Below, one piece after another: positions 51,783 to 62,300 of a stretch of 64,000 bases of DNA; the stretch's first letter is position 1, and each line of letters opens with the position of its first letter. The stretch lies in contig NZ_RCIO01000003.1 of NCBI RefSeq assembly GCF_004000235.1, forward strand, positions 373 to 64,372, in the 5' to 3' direction. The notes below the pieces were generated by a model. That model made no database searches, was not told the origin of the DNA, and saw only the letters and a list, made by a program, of their open reading frames with translations. Origin of the DNA: Mesorhizobium sp. Z1-4. Its GTDB lineage: Bacteria > Pseudomonadota > Alphaproteobacteria > Rhizobiales > Rhizobiaceae. Made by a program: the position numbers and the translations under genes.

Positions 51783-53723
51783 ATGCGACCGGAAGAAATG
51801 CCAGTTACGGGCACTGTCAGGCCGGGCGCGCGTTTCGCGCGCCTGATGGCTGCGCTCGTTCTTGCGGCATCCTTTGCCGGCGCCGCTACGGCTCCGGCTG
51901 ACGCCTTCGAACTGTTCGGATTGCGGCTGTTCGGCAAGAAGGACGAAACGAAGACGGAGATCGTCGACCCCGTCTTCTATTCGGCCACTTTCGATGCCGG
52001 GGTATCGAACGAAGAGCTTTCGGACAGCCTGAGAGACGCATCGCTGCTGGTCGGCGACGAGGGCAAGGCGGTTTCGGGTTCGCTGGGGCTGATTTCCAAG
52101 GCACGCAACGACCGCGAGCGGCTGGTAGCGGCACTCTACGAAAAGGCGCGCTATGACGGCGTTGTGACGATCCGTATCGCAGGCAGATCGCTTGACGACA
52201 TCGCGCCGGACGCCCAGTTCAACACGAGCGGACCGGTGCCGGTTTCGATCAGCGTTGATCCCGGCAACAAGTTCGTGCTCGGGGATATCAGCCTGACAGG
52301 CGACGCTGCCAGCCTTGCGCCGGCGCGATTCGGGCTGATGCCGGGCGGCGACGCCGGCTCGACCGCCATTCTCAGGGCCGAGCGCGACATGGTGCGCGCC
52401 CTGAAGCAGGAAGGCAGGCCGCTGGCGCGCGTCGTTTCGCGCGAAGTGGTGGCTGACAGCGCCACGAAAGAGCTCGATATCAGCTTCGGCATCGAGGCCG
52501 GGCCGATCGCGCCATATGGCAGGACAAATGTCGAGGGCGCGGAGCAGGTCGACCGCGAATTCATTGCCTATATGACTGGGCTCGAACCGGGCGAGACCTA
52601 TTCGCCCGAAGAGCGCGACCGGGCACGCGAGCGGCTGCAGAACCTCGACGTTTTCAGCAGCGTTTCGGTGGCAGAAGCCGATGCGCTCGACCCTGACGGC
52701 TCGATCCCCATGAATGTCGTCGTTTCGGAGCGCAAGCACCGTTATTTCGGCGTTGGCGCCACAATATCGAGCACCGACGGCGCCGGTATCGAAGGCTATT
52801 GGGGGCACCGCAACCTGTTCGGCAGGGCGGAGAAGCTGCGCATCGAGGGCTCCATCAGCCGTATCGGCAGCGCGCCGAGCCTTGGCATGCTCAACTACAA
52901 CGCCGCCATTCTATTCGAGAAGCCGGGCGTGATGGGGCCGGCTTCGAAGTTCATTTCGAGCGTCAGGGCATCGTTCGAGCATCCCAACGCCTATAACAGC
53001 TTCACCGTCGATGCGCGGGCCGGCATCCGCCGCGATCTGACACCGAAACAGACGGTTTCGGCTGAGGTGCGTGTGGCCTGGTCGAGCGTCACGGACAGTT
53101 TCAGCCCCGTCGTGCCCCGCAGCCATCTTCTGGTCAGTATTCCGCTGGAATATGTTTATGACGGTCGCGACAACCGACTCGATCCGAAGCGGGGCCAGCG
53201 TTTCCTGGTCTATGCGGAGCCGACGCGCGATTTGTTTTCGGGCGCCAATTTCCTGAAGGTACGGGGCGAAGCCTCGATCTACAGGTCGCTCGACAGCGAT
53301 GGACGCATTGTCTTTGCGGCGCGCGCCGCTGCGGGATCGATCGTGGGTGCGCCGCTGGCAGCAATACCCGCCGACAGGCGGTTCTATTCGGGCGGCGGCG
53401 GTTCGGTGCGGGGATATGCCTTTCAGGGCGTGGGCCCGCGCGACGCGACCGGGAAACCGACCGGCGGACGGTCATTCGCGGAGGCATCGCTCGAAATGCG
53501 CATCAAGGTCAGTGAAAAGGTCGGACTGGTTCCCTTCATCGATGCCGGCACGGTGTCGGCTGCGACGGTGCCCAACCTTTCAACGCTGCAGTTCGGCGCG
53601 GGCCTCGGCCTACGTTACCTGACGCCGTTCGGCCCGCTCAGGGTCGATGCGGCAGTCCCGCTGAACCGGCGTCCCGGCGATCCGAGTTTTGGCGTCTATG
53701 CGGGTATCGGGCAGGCATTCTGA
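51783..53723 (+). CDS. tamA: TamA, outer-membrane Omp85-family assembly protein
   Basis: A 646-residue outer-membrane protein. Signal peptide ends around ATAPADA (residue 40). Residues about 60-340 contain POTRA repeats (for example GEKVS-like FVLGDISLTG near residue 160) and the rest is a 16-strand barrel of the bacterial surface antigen family: RVSGSI-like loop GGGGSVRGYAFQGVGPRD near residue 538 is the conserved VRGY/lid motif. It is 8 bases upstream of tamB, the standard TAM pair. The 279-base divergent gap to the macroglobulin gene shows only AT-richer candidate promoter DNA near 51700-51780. Confidence 0.92.
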   Translation: MRPEEMPVTGTVRPGARFARLMAALVLAASFAGAATAPADAFELFGLRLFGKKDETKTEIVDPVFYSATFDAGVSNEELSDSLRDASLLVGDEGKAVSGSLGLISKARNDRERLVAALYEKARYDGVVTIRIAGRSLDDIAPDAQFNTSGPVPVSISVDPGNKFVLGDISLTGDAASLAPARFGLMPGGDAGSTAILRAERDMVRALKQEGRPLARVVSREVVADSATKELDISFGIEAGPIAPYGRTNVEGAEQVDREFIAYMTGLEPGETYSPEERDRARERLQNLDVFSSVSVAEADALDPDGSIPMNVVVSERKHRYFGVGATISSTDGAGIEGYWGHRNLFGRAEKLRIEGSISRIGSAPSLGMLNYNAAILFEKPGVMGPASKFISSVRASFEHPNAYNSFTVDARAGIRRDLTPKQTVSAEVRVAWSSVTDSFSPVVPRSHLLVSIPLEYVYDGRDNRLDPKRGQRFLVYAEPTRDLFSGANFLKVRGEASIYRSLDSDGRIVFAARAAAGSIVGAPLAAIPADRRFYSGGGGSVRGYAFQGVGPRDATGKPTGGRSFAEASLEMRIKVSEKVGLVPFIDAGTVSAATVPNLSTLQFGAGLGLRYLTPFGPLRVDAAVPLNRRPGDPSFGVYAGIGQAF

Positions 53724-53731
53724 CCGCCGCC

Positions 53732-56700
53732 ATGCGATTCTTAAAAAAAGCACTTCGCACCGTTTTCTATCTGCTGCTGCTTGCCCTCGTGCTGGCGGGC
53801 GGTGCGCTTGTTTACTTCACACAGACCGAGGGCGGGCGTGCGAGCCTTGCCGGCATCGCGTCGGGACTGGCGTCAGGCACGGGGCGCGAGGTTCGCATTT
53901 CCGGCCTGAACGGCATTCTGGGCGGTCATCTGACCGCGAGCGAGATTGTCGTCGCGGACGAGGCAGGCACCTGGCTTGCGGTCAACAACGCAGCCATCGA
54001 GTGGTCACCGCATGCCCTGCTCGGTTTCTCATTCGACGCCGACAGGATTTCAGCAGAGCGCATCGAGGTTCCACGCCGGCCAGTGCCTGTCGAGACCGAG
54101 GAGGGCGGGGGTTTCAATCTGCCCGTCACGATCGATGTAAAAGCGATCGAACTTCCGGATATCAGAATTGGAGCCAGCGTTGCCGGGAGTGCGGCGCAGC
54201 TTGCGGCGACCGGCTCGGTCAAGGTGGACAACGCGCCGCTCAATGCTTCCGCCGAACTTTCGCTGAAGCGCACTGACGGTCCCGAAGGATCGCTGCATGC
54301 CGAAGTGGCCTTCGTGCCGGACGAAAACCGGCTCGACCTGGAGATCAAGAGCAGCGAGCCCGAAGGCGGTGTGCTCGCCACGCTGCTGCGGCTGCCTGGA
54401 ACACCGCCGGTGGGCATCGAGGTCAGCGGCAGCGGCCCGTTGTCGGACTGGCAGGCGCGAGGCATGTTTCTGGTCAGTGGCGCACCGGCGGCGGAGGTGA
54501 AGCTGAGACATCAGCTCACCGACCAGGGCAGCCGGATCACGACCAACGGCAACGGCGCATTCGCGCCTTTCCTGCCCGACGGGCTGGCGCCCATTGCACA
54601 AGGCTCAACCAGCTTCGTGTTCAACGGGCTGGTGCGCCCATGGGATGCATTCACCGTCGAAGAGCTGACGCTGCGCAGCGAAACGATCGCCGTGGATGCG
54701 CGCGGCAGCCTCGACCCTGAAGGCGTGTCGGATTTCCAGTTCACCGCAAGCGCGACCGGCGATGCCGTGCCGCTGGCATTCGGCGCGGGCGAGGCGCAGA
54801 CACAACTCGCATTCCAGGCGATGGCTGGCCGTGCCTTCGGCCCCGGCGATGCGCTGGGCTTCAACATCGCAGGCAATCTCAGCCGGTTTGCCGCGAGCGG
54901 TATCGCGGCGGAAGACATCGCGATCGAGGCCAGTTCGGACAGTTTCGACCTCAAGACACTGTCAGGCCCGGTTGCGCTCAATGCGCAATCGGCAGCGGTT
55001 GGCAGCACCATCCCCACCGTAGCCAATCTGCTGGCCGGCGCTGTTTCGCTTACGGCGGACGGTGTCATCTCCGATGGGTCGGAGGCCGCATTCGAGCGGC
55101 TTTCGGCGCGCAGCGGCACGCTGCAGGCCGAAGCCAGCGGCCGCTACGGCGTTGCCGATAACAGCTTCGCGCTGAAGCTTTCGGGCAGCGTGCTTGCGGC
55201 GGTCCTGCCTTCGCCGGCGGGGCGTTTTCTCGACAAGATGGTCACCGTGACCGGTACCGTCGAGCGCGATGCCGAAGGGCGGATATCGCTCGCCGACAGC
55301 GAAGTCAGGTCCGGCGCGCTCGCAGTCGCCGGATCGGCGGCGATCGATGGCGAAACGGTTGCTGCTGAGCTCGAGGGCACCTTTGCCGATCTTTCGAAAC
55401 TCGCGGAAGCAGCCGCGGGCGAAGCGCGGTTTTCGCTTGCTGCCAGCGGCGAACTCGGCAAACCCGAAATCACAGCCAATGTCGCCAGCGACCGCATGAC
55501 GGTGGCCGGCAGGGAATTGACCGGTCTTTCGCTCGATGCTGCCGCGATCGCCGATCCCGATGCCCCGAGCGGCGACATCACGCTTGCAGGGCGGATCGGC
55601 GACGACCGGCTCGACGGCAAGGCTACGCTTTCGACCAGCGGCGGGCGCAGCGAGATCGGCGACCTGCGGCTCGACCTCGGCGACAACAAGCTTTTCGGAA
55701 CGCTGACACTGGACAGCGCCTTCGTGCCGGAAGGTTCGATCCAGTTCGATTTTCCCGATATCGGCCCGCTGGCCGCACTGGCGCTTGTCGACGTGACCGG
55801 CGAGGCCGCCGGCGCGATCCGCTTTTCGCGTGACGGCGATGCGCCCCGGGTGATGATCGAAGGCAACCTGCCGCGCCTGGTGATGGATGCGATCAGTGCC
55901 GACGGCGTGTTCGTGTCGGCATCTGCCGACAACTATCTGGAGGCGCCGGTGCTGTCGGGCCGGCTTACGGCGACCGGATTGAGCACCGACAGCGCGGATA
56001 TTCGCGATGCGCAGCTGTCACTGGTGAGCCGAGGTATCTGGACCGAATTCGAGGGCAGCGCCACGGCAAACGGCACCCCGGCGTCGACGTCCGGGCGGGT
56101 TAAGTTCGAAGACGGAACGGTGACAGCGGAGATCGCGGACGCCGATGCCCAGTATCGCGGCATGCGAACCGCGCTCGAGGCGCCAACCGTCATTGTCGTG
56201 CGTGACGGGACGGCGTTCTTCGACGGGCTGGTGGTATCGGCTGCCGGCGGCACGGCGACGATTTCCGGCAGCGCCGGCGACGCGCTCGATGTGCGCGCCA
56301 GCATAGCCGGCTTGCCAGCGAGCGCGGCCAACGGTTTCGCGCCGTCGCTGGGCGCCGGCGGCACGATTTCGGGAACGGTGCGTATCGGCGGCACGCCGGC
56401 CGACCCGCAAGTCGCCTATGATCTTGTCTGGTCCGATGGACGCACGGCGCAGACGCTTGCCGCTGGCCTCGGGGCGATGAAGATCACCTCCAAGGGGACC
56501 TATACGAACGACCTCCTGAGCTTCGATGCCGATGTCGGCGAAGGCTCGGGCCTGACGATGAATGGCGGCGGCGCTGTCGATGTCGTTGCACGCTCGCTGG
56601 ACGCTGCCTTTGCCGGCCGGGTTCCTTTCGCGATGCTGGCGAGCCGGCTGGCGGCGCAGGGCATTTCGCTCAACGGCGGCGCTGATGTGAACCTCAAGGT

Positions 56701-57892
56701 CGGCGGCGGCTTCGGCGCGCCGCAGGTCAACGGCACGGTTCGTTCGTCGGGTGCCCGGCTGGTGCACGCCGCGACCGGACTCGCCGTCGAAGATCTGGCG
56801 GCAACGATCGATGTCGGCGACGGGCGCGCAACGATCCGGGCGCTTGACGGCAGGCTTTCGACGGGCGGCTCGATCGTGGGCAGCGGTTACGTCGGCATCG
56901 ATCCGGCGCAGGGCTTCCCGGCCGACCTCAACCTCAAGGTCGACAATGGGCGATATACGGACGGACGCGTGGTGACGGCCAATTTCGACGGCGCAATGGC
57001 GCTTCAGGGCTCGCTCACCGGCAACCCGCTGCTGAGCGGCGAGATCAATCTCGGCCGTTCGGTGATCACCATTCCCGAGAGCCTGCCGACCAGCCTGTCG
57101 CAGCTCGACGTGCAACACCGCAACGCTTCAACTGCTGTGGAGCAGCAGCAGGCTGCACTCAACCCTTCGACCGGCGAGGGCGGCAGCGGCGCGGTGTCGC
57201 TCGACCTTACGATCCGGGCAGCGCAATCCGTGATCGTTCAGGGCAGGGGGCTCGATGCGGTGCTCACCGGCAGCGTTCGTGTCACCGGTCCGTCCAACGC
57301 GGTGCGCGCGGTGGGGCAGTTCGAGTTGCAGCGCGGGCGGCTGGAAATTCTGGGACGCAGGCTCGACTTCACAAGCGGATTGCTGACCTTCTCGGGTTCA
57401 CTAGTGCCGTACCTCGACTTCGTCGCCTCCACGGTGGCCGAGGACGCGACGGTTACCGTGCGGGTCACCGGCTCCGCCAACAATCCGTCTTTCAGTTTCG
57501 AATCGTCGCCCAGCCTGCCCGAGGACGAAATTCTGGCCCGGCTGCTGTTCGGCAAAGCGATGTCGAACCTTTCCGCTGTACAGGTGGCGCAGCTTGCCTC
57601 CGCCGCCGCCCAGCTCGCCGGCATCGGCGGGTCGACAACGCTGCTGCAGCGGTTGCGCGAGCGGGTCGGCGTTGACGATATCGACGTCAGGACGGACGAA
57701 GAAACCGGTGACACGTCTGTCTCGGTCGGCAAATATCTCAACGACCGAACCTACCTTTCTATCGAAAAGGGTTCGCAGCCGGGGTCGGGCAAGGCGGTCA
57801 TCGATCTCAATATCGGCGGCATCAAACTGCGCGGCGAAGCAAGCGACAGCGGCGAGACCGGCGGCGGCATTTTCTACGAGCGCGAATATTGA
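53732..57892 (+). CDS. tamB: TamB, translocation and assembly module inner-membrane subunit
   Basis: A 1386-residue AsmA/TamB-like protein: one N-terminal membrane anchor (VFYLLLLALVLAGGALVYF, residues 11-29), a very long repetitive beta-rich body spanning the periplasm, and the C-terminal DUF490 domain (VRVTGSANNPSFSFESSPSL ... LARLLFGKAM near residue 1250). It forms a hydrophobic groove between the membranes for outer-membrane proteins or lipids. It runs directly behind tamA. Confidence 0.93.
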   Translation: MRFLKKALRTVFYLLLLALVLAGGALVYFTQTEGGRASLAGIASGLASGTGREVRISGLNGILGGHLTASEIVVADEAGTWLAVNNAAIEWSPHALLGFSFDADRISAERIEVPRRPVPVETEEGGGFNLPVTIDVKAIELPDIRIGASVAGSAAQLAATGSVKVDNAPLNASAELSLKRTDGPEGSLHAEVAFVPDENRLDLEIKSSEPEGGVLATLLRLPGTPPVGIEVSGSGPLSDWQARGMFLVSGAPAAEVKLRHQLTDQGSRITTNGNGAFAPFLPDGLAPIAQGSTSFVFNGLVRPWDAFTVEELTLRSETIAVDARGSLDPEGVSDFQFTASATGDAVPLAFGAGEAQTQLAFQAMAGRAFGPGDALGFNIAGNLSRFAASGIAAEDIAIEASSDSFDLKTLSGPVALNAQSAAVGSTIPTVANLLAGAVSLTADGVISDGSEAAFERLSARSGTLQAEASGRYGVADNSFALKLSGSVLAAVLPSPAGRFLDKMVTVTGTVERDAEGRISLADSEVRSGALAVAGSAAIDGETVAAELEGTFADLSKLAEAAAGEARFSLAASGELGKPEITANVASDRMTVAGRELTGLSLDAAAIADPDAPSGDITLAGRIGDDRLDGKATLSTSGGRSEIGDLRLDLGDNKLFGTLTLDSAFVPEGSIQFDFPDIGPLAALALVDVTGEAAGAIRFSRDGDAPRVMIEGNLPRLVMDAISADGVFVSASADNYLEAPVLSGRLTATGLSTDSADIRDAQLSLVSRGIWTEFEGSATANGTPASTSGRVKFEDGTVTAEIADADAQYRGMRTALEAPTVIVVRDGTAFFDGLVVSAAGGTATISGSAGDALDVRASIAGLPASAANGFAPSLGAGGTISGTVRIGGTPADPQVAYDLVWSDGRTAQTLAAGLGAMKITSKGTYTNDLLSFDADVGEGSGLTMNGGGAVDVVARSLDAAFAGRVPFAMLASRLAAQGISLNGGADVNLKVGGGFGAPQVNGTVRSSGARLVHAATGLAVEDLAATIDVGDGRATIRALDGRLSTGGSIVGSGYVGIDPAQGFPADLNLKVDNGRYTDGRVVTANFDGAMALQGSLTGNPLLSGEINLGRSVITIPESLPTSLSQLDVQHRNASTAVEQQQAALNPSTGEGGSGAVSLDLTIRAAQSVIVQGRGLDAVLTGSVRVTGPSNAVRAVGQFELQRGRLEILGRRLDFTSGLLTFSGSLVPYLDFVASTVAEDATVTVRVTGSANNPSFSFESSPSLPEDEILARLLFGKAMSNLSAVQVAQLASAAAQLAGIGGSTTLLQRLRERVGVDDIDVRTDEETGDTSVSVGKYLNDRTYLSIEKGSQPGSGKAVIDLNIGGIKLRGEASDSGETGGGIFYEREY

Positions 57893-58063
57893 TGCCGCCG
57901 AAAATCCCCGGCAGGGGTTGAAACGCCATCACGATTACGCGATTACGGCACCTGGCCATGGCCGACTCGCGCCAGCCCGACGGTGGCTACCGACGGGCAA
58001 AGTTTCCCCCGCGTCACTCCTGTGACACATGCGGGACCGATTAGGCGTTTCGATTTGAACGTT

Positions 58064-58081
58064 TGCGACAATCTTGTCGCA
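58064..58081. promoter_or_regulatory. Palindrome upstream of the second binding-protein gene
   Basis: TGCGACAA-TC-TTGTCGCA, an 18-base near-perfect palindrome, 129 bases before the binding-protein ATG. It has the shape of a repressor operator. Confidence 0.45.
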
Positions 58082-58135
58082 TTTGCGGCATCCGAACGCA
58101 GGCCAAAAATGCAGCTTTCTCAGGCTGACATTCGT

Positions 58136-58157
58136 CCTGATGGCTTTTGACATCAGG
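58136..58157 (+). promoter_or_regulatory. Hairpin in the leader of the second binding-protein gene
   Basis: CCTGATG (58136-58142), 8-base loop, CATCAGG (58151-58157). With the palindrome at 58064 it is the only structure visible in the 317-base gap 57893-58209; the proximal part of that gap (CCCCGGCAGGGG near 57906) may be a weak tamB terminator. Confidence 0.35.
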
Positions 58158-58209
58158 CAGCAGATGGGGAATGCTGACCACAAAACATTAATCCAACCGG
58201 GAGAGCATT

Positions 58210-59859
58210 ATGAGATTTTTCAGAAGCAACGGCGACCGCGTGCCGTCCCACGTCGAAGACATGGCGACGGAAGTGCGTGAAGGCCGTATGGACCGGCGCG
58301 AATTTCTAGCGCTGGCCAGTACCTTCGGTGCAAGCACCGCACTCGCATACTCGATGATCGGCCTTGCAGCGCCGACGAAAGCGATGGCCCAGGAGCCCAA
58401 GAAGGGCGGTGTGCTGAAAGTCGCGATGTGGATCAAGGATCCGAAAGACCCGCGCACGGCCGACTGGTCGGAGATCGCCAATGCCCAGCGCCAGACGCTG
58501 GAGCCGCTGGTGAAGTACACGCACGATTACACCATCGAACCTTACCTGCTTGAGAGCTGGGAAGTGAACGACGATGCGACCGAATACGTGCTGCACATCC
58601 GTCCGGGCGTGACCTGGAACAATGGCGACACCTTCAATGCCGATGACGTGATTTTCAACTTCACGCGCTGGGCCGACCGCAACGCCGAAGGCAACTCCAT
58701 GCCCGGCCGCCTCGGTTCGCTGGCCGACGCCGACACCAAGACGCTGCGTGAAGGCGCAGTCGAAAAGATCGACGACATGACCGTCAAGCTGCATCTGACG
58801 GCACCGGACATCGCGCTGATCCCGAACCTCACCGACTACCCGGCGCTCATCGTGCACCGCAGCTTCGATGAGACGGGCGCCAACTTCGTCGCGAACCCGA
58901 TCGGCACCGGGCCTTTCGAGCTGGTGTCTTACGATGTCGGTCAGAGCGTTGTTTACAAGCGCCGCGAGAACGGCAGCTGGTGGGGCGGCGAAGCCCTGCT
59001 CGACGGTGTCGAATTCATCGATTACGGCACCGACCCGTCTGCCATGGTGAGTGCATTCGAATCCGGCGAGGTTCATGCCAACCACGAGACGTCGGCCGAC
59101 TTCGTCGACATTCTCGAGGGTGTCGGCATGGAAACGTCGGAAGCCGTTACCGCGGCGACCATCGTGGCACGCACCAACGTCAACAATGCGCCCTATGACA
59201 ACCAGAAGGTTCGCAAGGCGCTGCAGATGGCGGTCGACAACGCCCAGGTTCTGGGTCTCGGCTACGGCAATGCGGGCGACCCCGCGGAAAACCACCACGT
59301 TGCGCCGATCCATCCGGAATATGTGAAGCTTCCGGCGCAGGCACGCGACGTGGCGGGCGCCAAGGCGATGATGGAAGAGGCCGGCCAGATGGACTATGAG
59401 CACGAGCTCATTACCGTCGACGAGGACTGGCACAAGAACACCGGCGACGCCATCGCCGCGCAGATCCGCGAGGCCGGTATCAAGGTCAAGCGGACGGTTC
59501 TTCCGGGGTCAACCTTCTGGAACGACTGGACGAAATATCCCTATTCCATGACCAACTGGAACATGCGGCCGCTCGGCGTGCAGGTTCTGTCGCTGGCCTA
59601 TCGCAGCGGCGAGGCATGGAATGAGGCCGGTTATTCCAACGCCGAACTCGACGGCTGGATCAACGAGGCGCTGACCATCGCCGATGCCGACAAGCGCAAG
59701 GCGGTCATGGAAAAGATCGAGATGCACCTGCAGGATTCAGGCATCATCATCCAGCCCTACTGGCGCAAACTCTACAACCACCATGCGCCCGAAGTGATGA
59801 ACTTCGAGATGCATCCGACCTTCGAGCATGATTTCGGCAAGGTCTGGATCAACGCGTAA
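58210..59859 (+). CDS. ABC transporter binding protein, SBP family 5, Tat-type signal
   Basis: A 549-residue receptor. The N terminus has a long charged region and [14 protein letters not shown] (residues 28-41) before a hydrophobic stretch and cleavage near AMA (residue 61): a twin-arginine signal, so it is exported folded. Family-5 blocks: [20 protein letters not shown] near residue 124, [13 protein letters not shown] near residue 230 and [19 protein letters not shown] near residue 336. CGGGAGAG precedes the ATG. It is the first gene of the second importer, unrelated in sequence to the 39902 system except by family. Confidence 0.9.
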   Translation: MRFFRSNGDRVPSHVEDMATEVREGRMDRREFLALASTFGASTALAYSMIGLAAPTKAMAQEPKKGGVLKVAMWIKDPKDPRTADWSEIANAQRQTLEPLVKYTHDYTIEPYLLESWEVNDDATEYVLHIRPGVTWNNGDTFNADDVIFNFTRWADRNAEGNSMPGRLGSLADADTKTLREGAVEKIDDMTVKLHLTAPDIALIPNLTDYPALIVHRSFDETGANFVANPIGTGPFELVSYDVGQSVVYKRRENGSWWGGEALLDGVEFIDYGTDPSAMVSAFESGEVHANHETSADFVDILEGVGMETSEAVTAATIVARTNVNNAPYDNQKVRKALQMAVDNAQVLGLGYGNAGDPAENHHVAPIHPEYVKLPAQARDVAGAKAMMEEAGQMDYEHELITVDEDWHKNTGDAIAAQIREAGIKVKRTVLPGSTFWNDWTKYPYSMTNWNMRPLGVQVLSLAYRSGEAWNEAGYSNAELDGWINEALTIADADKRKAVMEKIEMHLQDSGIIIQPYWRKLYNHHAPEVMNFEMHPTFEHDFGKVWINA

Positions 59860-59870
59860 ATCGACCAGAG

Positions 59871-59892
59871 GCGGGGGCGTTTTCGCCCCCGC
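59871..59892 (+). terminator. Hairpin after the second binding-protein gene
   Basis: GCGGGGGCG-TTTT-CGCCCCCGC, a 9-pair all-GC stem 12 bases past the stop, followed by TTCAATTC. Likely a partial terminator that separates high binding-protein expression from the permeases. The rest of 59860-60082 shows no further clear element. Confidence 0.65.
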
Positions 59893-60082
59893 TTCAATTC
59901 AGAGAGCGCCTGATGGCGTGCCGTTCAGAGGGAAACTGAGGCCGGACAAACCGGCCCGACGAAGCTGACAGCAAGAGTGCGACGCGCAACCGCGCTTCTT
60001 GCGGCATTTCAGGACTGTCGAACACCGTCTGTGCGTACGGACATTGCGTGCTCTCCCCAACCTGAGCGGCAGGGGACTGTAC

Positions 60083-61120
60083 ATGATCGCTTTCATCGGA
60101 CGGCGGCTCGGCACCATGGCTCTGACCATGCTTTGCCTGACGCTGGTCGTCTTCTTCATGGTCAATCTGGAGCCCAACCTGCGCAAGCTCGCGATTAGCC
60201 AGCTGGACATGCGCTCGTCGGACGAACACATCGAAAGCTGGCTGGTCAAGAACGGCTACCGCGACAATTTCTTTGTCCGCTACGGGCGCTGGCTCGGCGT
60301 GGTCCAGAAGCAGCCCTATGTCGACCCCGACACCGGCGCGGTCACACCGCGCTTCGGTTATTGCGACGAACCCGCGGAGCCTCACTACGGCGGCATTCTG
60401 CAAGGCAATTTCGGCTGCTCGACGAAATTCAAGACCACCGTTGCCGCCAAGCTGTTTCCCGCGCTCGGCGCCACTGGCATCCTGATGTTCTGGGTGATGG
60501 TGGTCATGGTTCCGGTGGCGCTGCTCATCGGCGTACTTGCGGGCATGCGCGAGGGGACCCGAACGGACCGAAGTCTGTCGGTCGCCTCAATCGCAACGAC
60601 CGCAACACCGGAATATGTTTCAGGCGTCATCTTCACGGTCATATTCGCGTCCTGGCTGGGCTGGCTGAACGGGTCGGCCGCCAGCGCCACTCGGGTGGGC
60701 ATCACCTTCTCCAACTTCACGCTGCCGGTCATGACCATGGCGATCTACGGCATCGGTTACATCGCGCGTATGACCCGCGCCTCCATGGTCGAGGTCATGA
60801 CGCAGCAATACATACGCACAGCGCGCCTGAAGGGCCTGGCGTTCAACGCGGTGGTGATCAAGCACGCGCTCAGAAACGCGCTCATCGCGCCGTTTACAGT
60901 CATCATGCTGCAGTTCCCGTGGCTGCTGACAGGCGTCGTCATCGTTGAGGTGATGTTCCGCTATCAGGGCTTCGGCTACACGCTCGTCGAGGCGGCGGGC
61001 AACAACGACATCGACCTGCTGCTCGGGTGCTCGCTCGTATCCGTGTTCGTCGTGCTGTTCACGCAGCTCATTTCGGATGTGGGATACGCCTATCTCAATC
61101 CGCGCATTCGCGTTAGCTAG
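60083..61120 (+). CDS. ABC transporter permease, DppB/OppB family (with enlarged periplasmic loop)
   Basis: A 345-residue permease. ATG at 60083 (AGGGGAC upstream) opens MIAFIGRRLGTMALTMLCLT; a longer frame from 59999 is not supported. After the first helix there is an enlarged periplasmic loop of about 95 residues (FVRYGRWLGVVQKQPY ... FGYCDEPAEPHYGG ... NFGCSTKF) with two Cys, where E. coli DppB has a much shorter one. EAA loop HALRNALIAPFTV near residue 265. Confidence 0.87.
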   Translation: MIAFIGRRLGTMALTMLCLTLVVFFMVNLEPNLRKLAISQLDMRSSDEHIESWLVKNGYRDNFFVRYGRWLGVVQKQPYVDPDTGAVTPRFGYCDEPAEPHYGGILQGNFGCSTKFKTTVAAKLFPALGATGILMFWVMVVMVPVALLIGVLAGMREGTRTDRSLSVASIATTATPEYVSGVIFTVIFASWLGWLNGSAASATRVGITFSNFTLPVMTMAIYGIGYIARMTRASMVEVMTQQYIRTARLKGLAFNAVVIKHALRNALIAPFTVIMLQFPWLLTGVVIVEVMFRYQGFGYTLVEAAGNNDIDLLLGCSLVSVFVVLFTQLISDVGYAYLNPRIRVS

Positions 61121-61132
61121 GGGGCGGCAAGC

Positions 61133-62290
61133 ATGGAACTCGAATATCTCGGCGTCTTCCAGATTCTGCTCGGCGTCCTGTGGCGGTTCTGGCCGGTCTG
61201 GGTGGCGCTGGCGATCGTGCTGGTGCTCAGCTACGCATTCAAGCCGCGGCTCGGCCTCTACGGCCAGCTCTTCGATACCGGGGTCGGCGTCGCTGGCGTC
61301 GTTATCTGCCTGTTCTGGGCCTTCACGGCGATTTTCGCCGACATCGTGTCGCCCTTCGATCCGCTGACGCAGGTCTTCGTTATGAAGGATGCGCTGCCCG
61401 GCGCCATCGAGCCCGAAACCGGGCAGGCGTTCCTGTTCGGCGGTGACCGGCTGGCACGCGACGTTTTCAGCCGAATGGTGTTCGGCAGCCAGATCGTGCT
61501 CGTGATCGCGCCGGCGGCGACGCTGTTCGCGCTGATGGTGGGCACCACGCTCGGCCTTCCCGCCGGCTATTACGGCGGGCGGGTAGATTCCGTCCTGTCC
61601 TTCCTCGCCAATCTGGTGCTGGCATTCCCGGTTATCCTGCTGTTCTACCTGCTGGTGACCCCGGGCATCATGGACACGCCGATCCCCTACGCGATGGCCG
61701 GCGTGTTCTTCCTGTTTCCGATCATCTTCTTCTGCGCGTTGTTTTACACGCGCTTCCGCAGCCGGCCGCGGCTGCTCGCCGTCCAGGTCGTACTGACGGT
61801 GCTGATCGGCGGCTGGATATATGCCGGCCTCGTGTTCGACGCCGACCCGCTGGGCATCATTTCGATCCGGCCCAACGAGCTGAACATCTTCGTGGCCGTT
61901 GTGTTCGCGTCGAGCCCGGGTGTGTTCCGTATCGTGCGCGGGCTGGTGATGGACATCAAGACACGCGACTATGTTGCGGCGGCGCAGACGCGCGGCGAAT
62001 CCCCCTGGTACATCATGTTGTGGGAGGTGTTGCCCAACGCGCGCGGGCCGCTGATCGTCGATGTCTGCCTGCGCATCGGCTACACGACGATCCTGCTGGG
62101 TACGCTAGGCTATTTCGGTCTCGGGCTGGCGCCTGAAAGTCCGGACTGGGGCACGGCAATCAAGGAATCGAGCAGGCTGCTGCGCGCTTATGTGCACCCG
62201 GCGCTGCCGCCCGTCGTCGCTCTGATGTCATTCGTGCTCGGTCTCAACCTTCTGGCCGATGCCCTGCGCGAACAATCCCTCAAGGACTGA
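61133..62290 (+). CDS. ABC transporter permease, DppC/OppC family (extended)
   Basis: A 385-residue permease, about 80 residues longer than typical DppC. FLFGGDRLARDVFSRMVFGS near residue 102 corresponds to the family LGTDxLGRD block. A hydrophobic insertion lies between the central helices (FYTRFRSRPRLLAVQ ... VLTVLIGGWIYAG, about residues 205-235). EAA loop EVLPNARGPLIV near residue 301. It follows the DppB-type gene by 12 bases. Confidence 0.86.
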   Translation: MELEYLGVFQILLGVLWRFWPVWVALAIVLVLSYAFKPRLGLYGQLFDTGVGVAGVVICLFWAFTAIFADIVSPFDPLTQVFVMKDALPGAIEPETGQAFLFGGDRLARDVFSRMVFGSQIVLVIAPAATLFALMVGTTLGLPAGYYGGRVDSVLSFLANLVLAFPVILLFYLLVTPGIMDTPIPYAMAGVFFLFPIIFFCALFYTRFRSRPRLLAVQVVLTVLIGGWIYAGLVFDADPLGIISIRPNELNIFVAVVFASSPGVFRIVRGLVMDIKTRDYVAAAQTRGESPWYIMLWEVLPNARGPLIVDVCLRIGYTTILLGTLGYFGLGLAPESPDWGTAIKESSRLLRAYVHPALPPVVALMSFVLGLNLLADALREQSLKD

Positions 62291-62300
62291 GTGCATTCTG

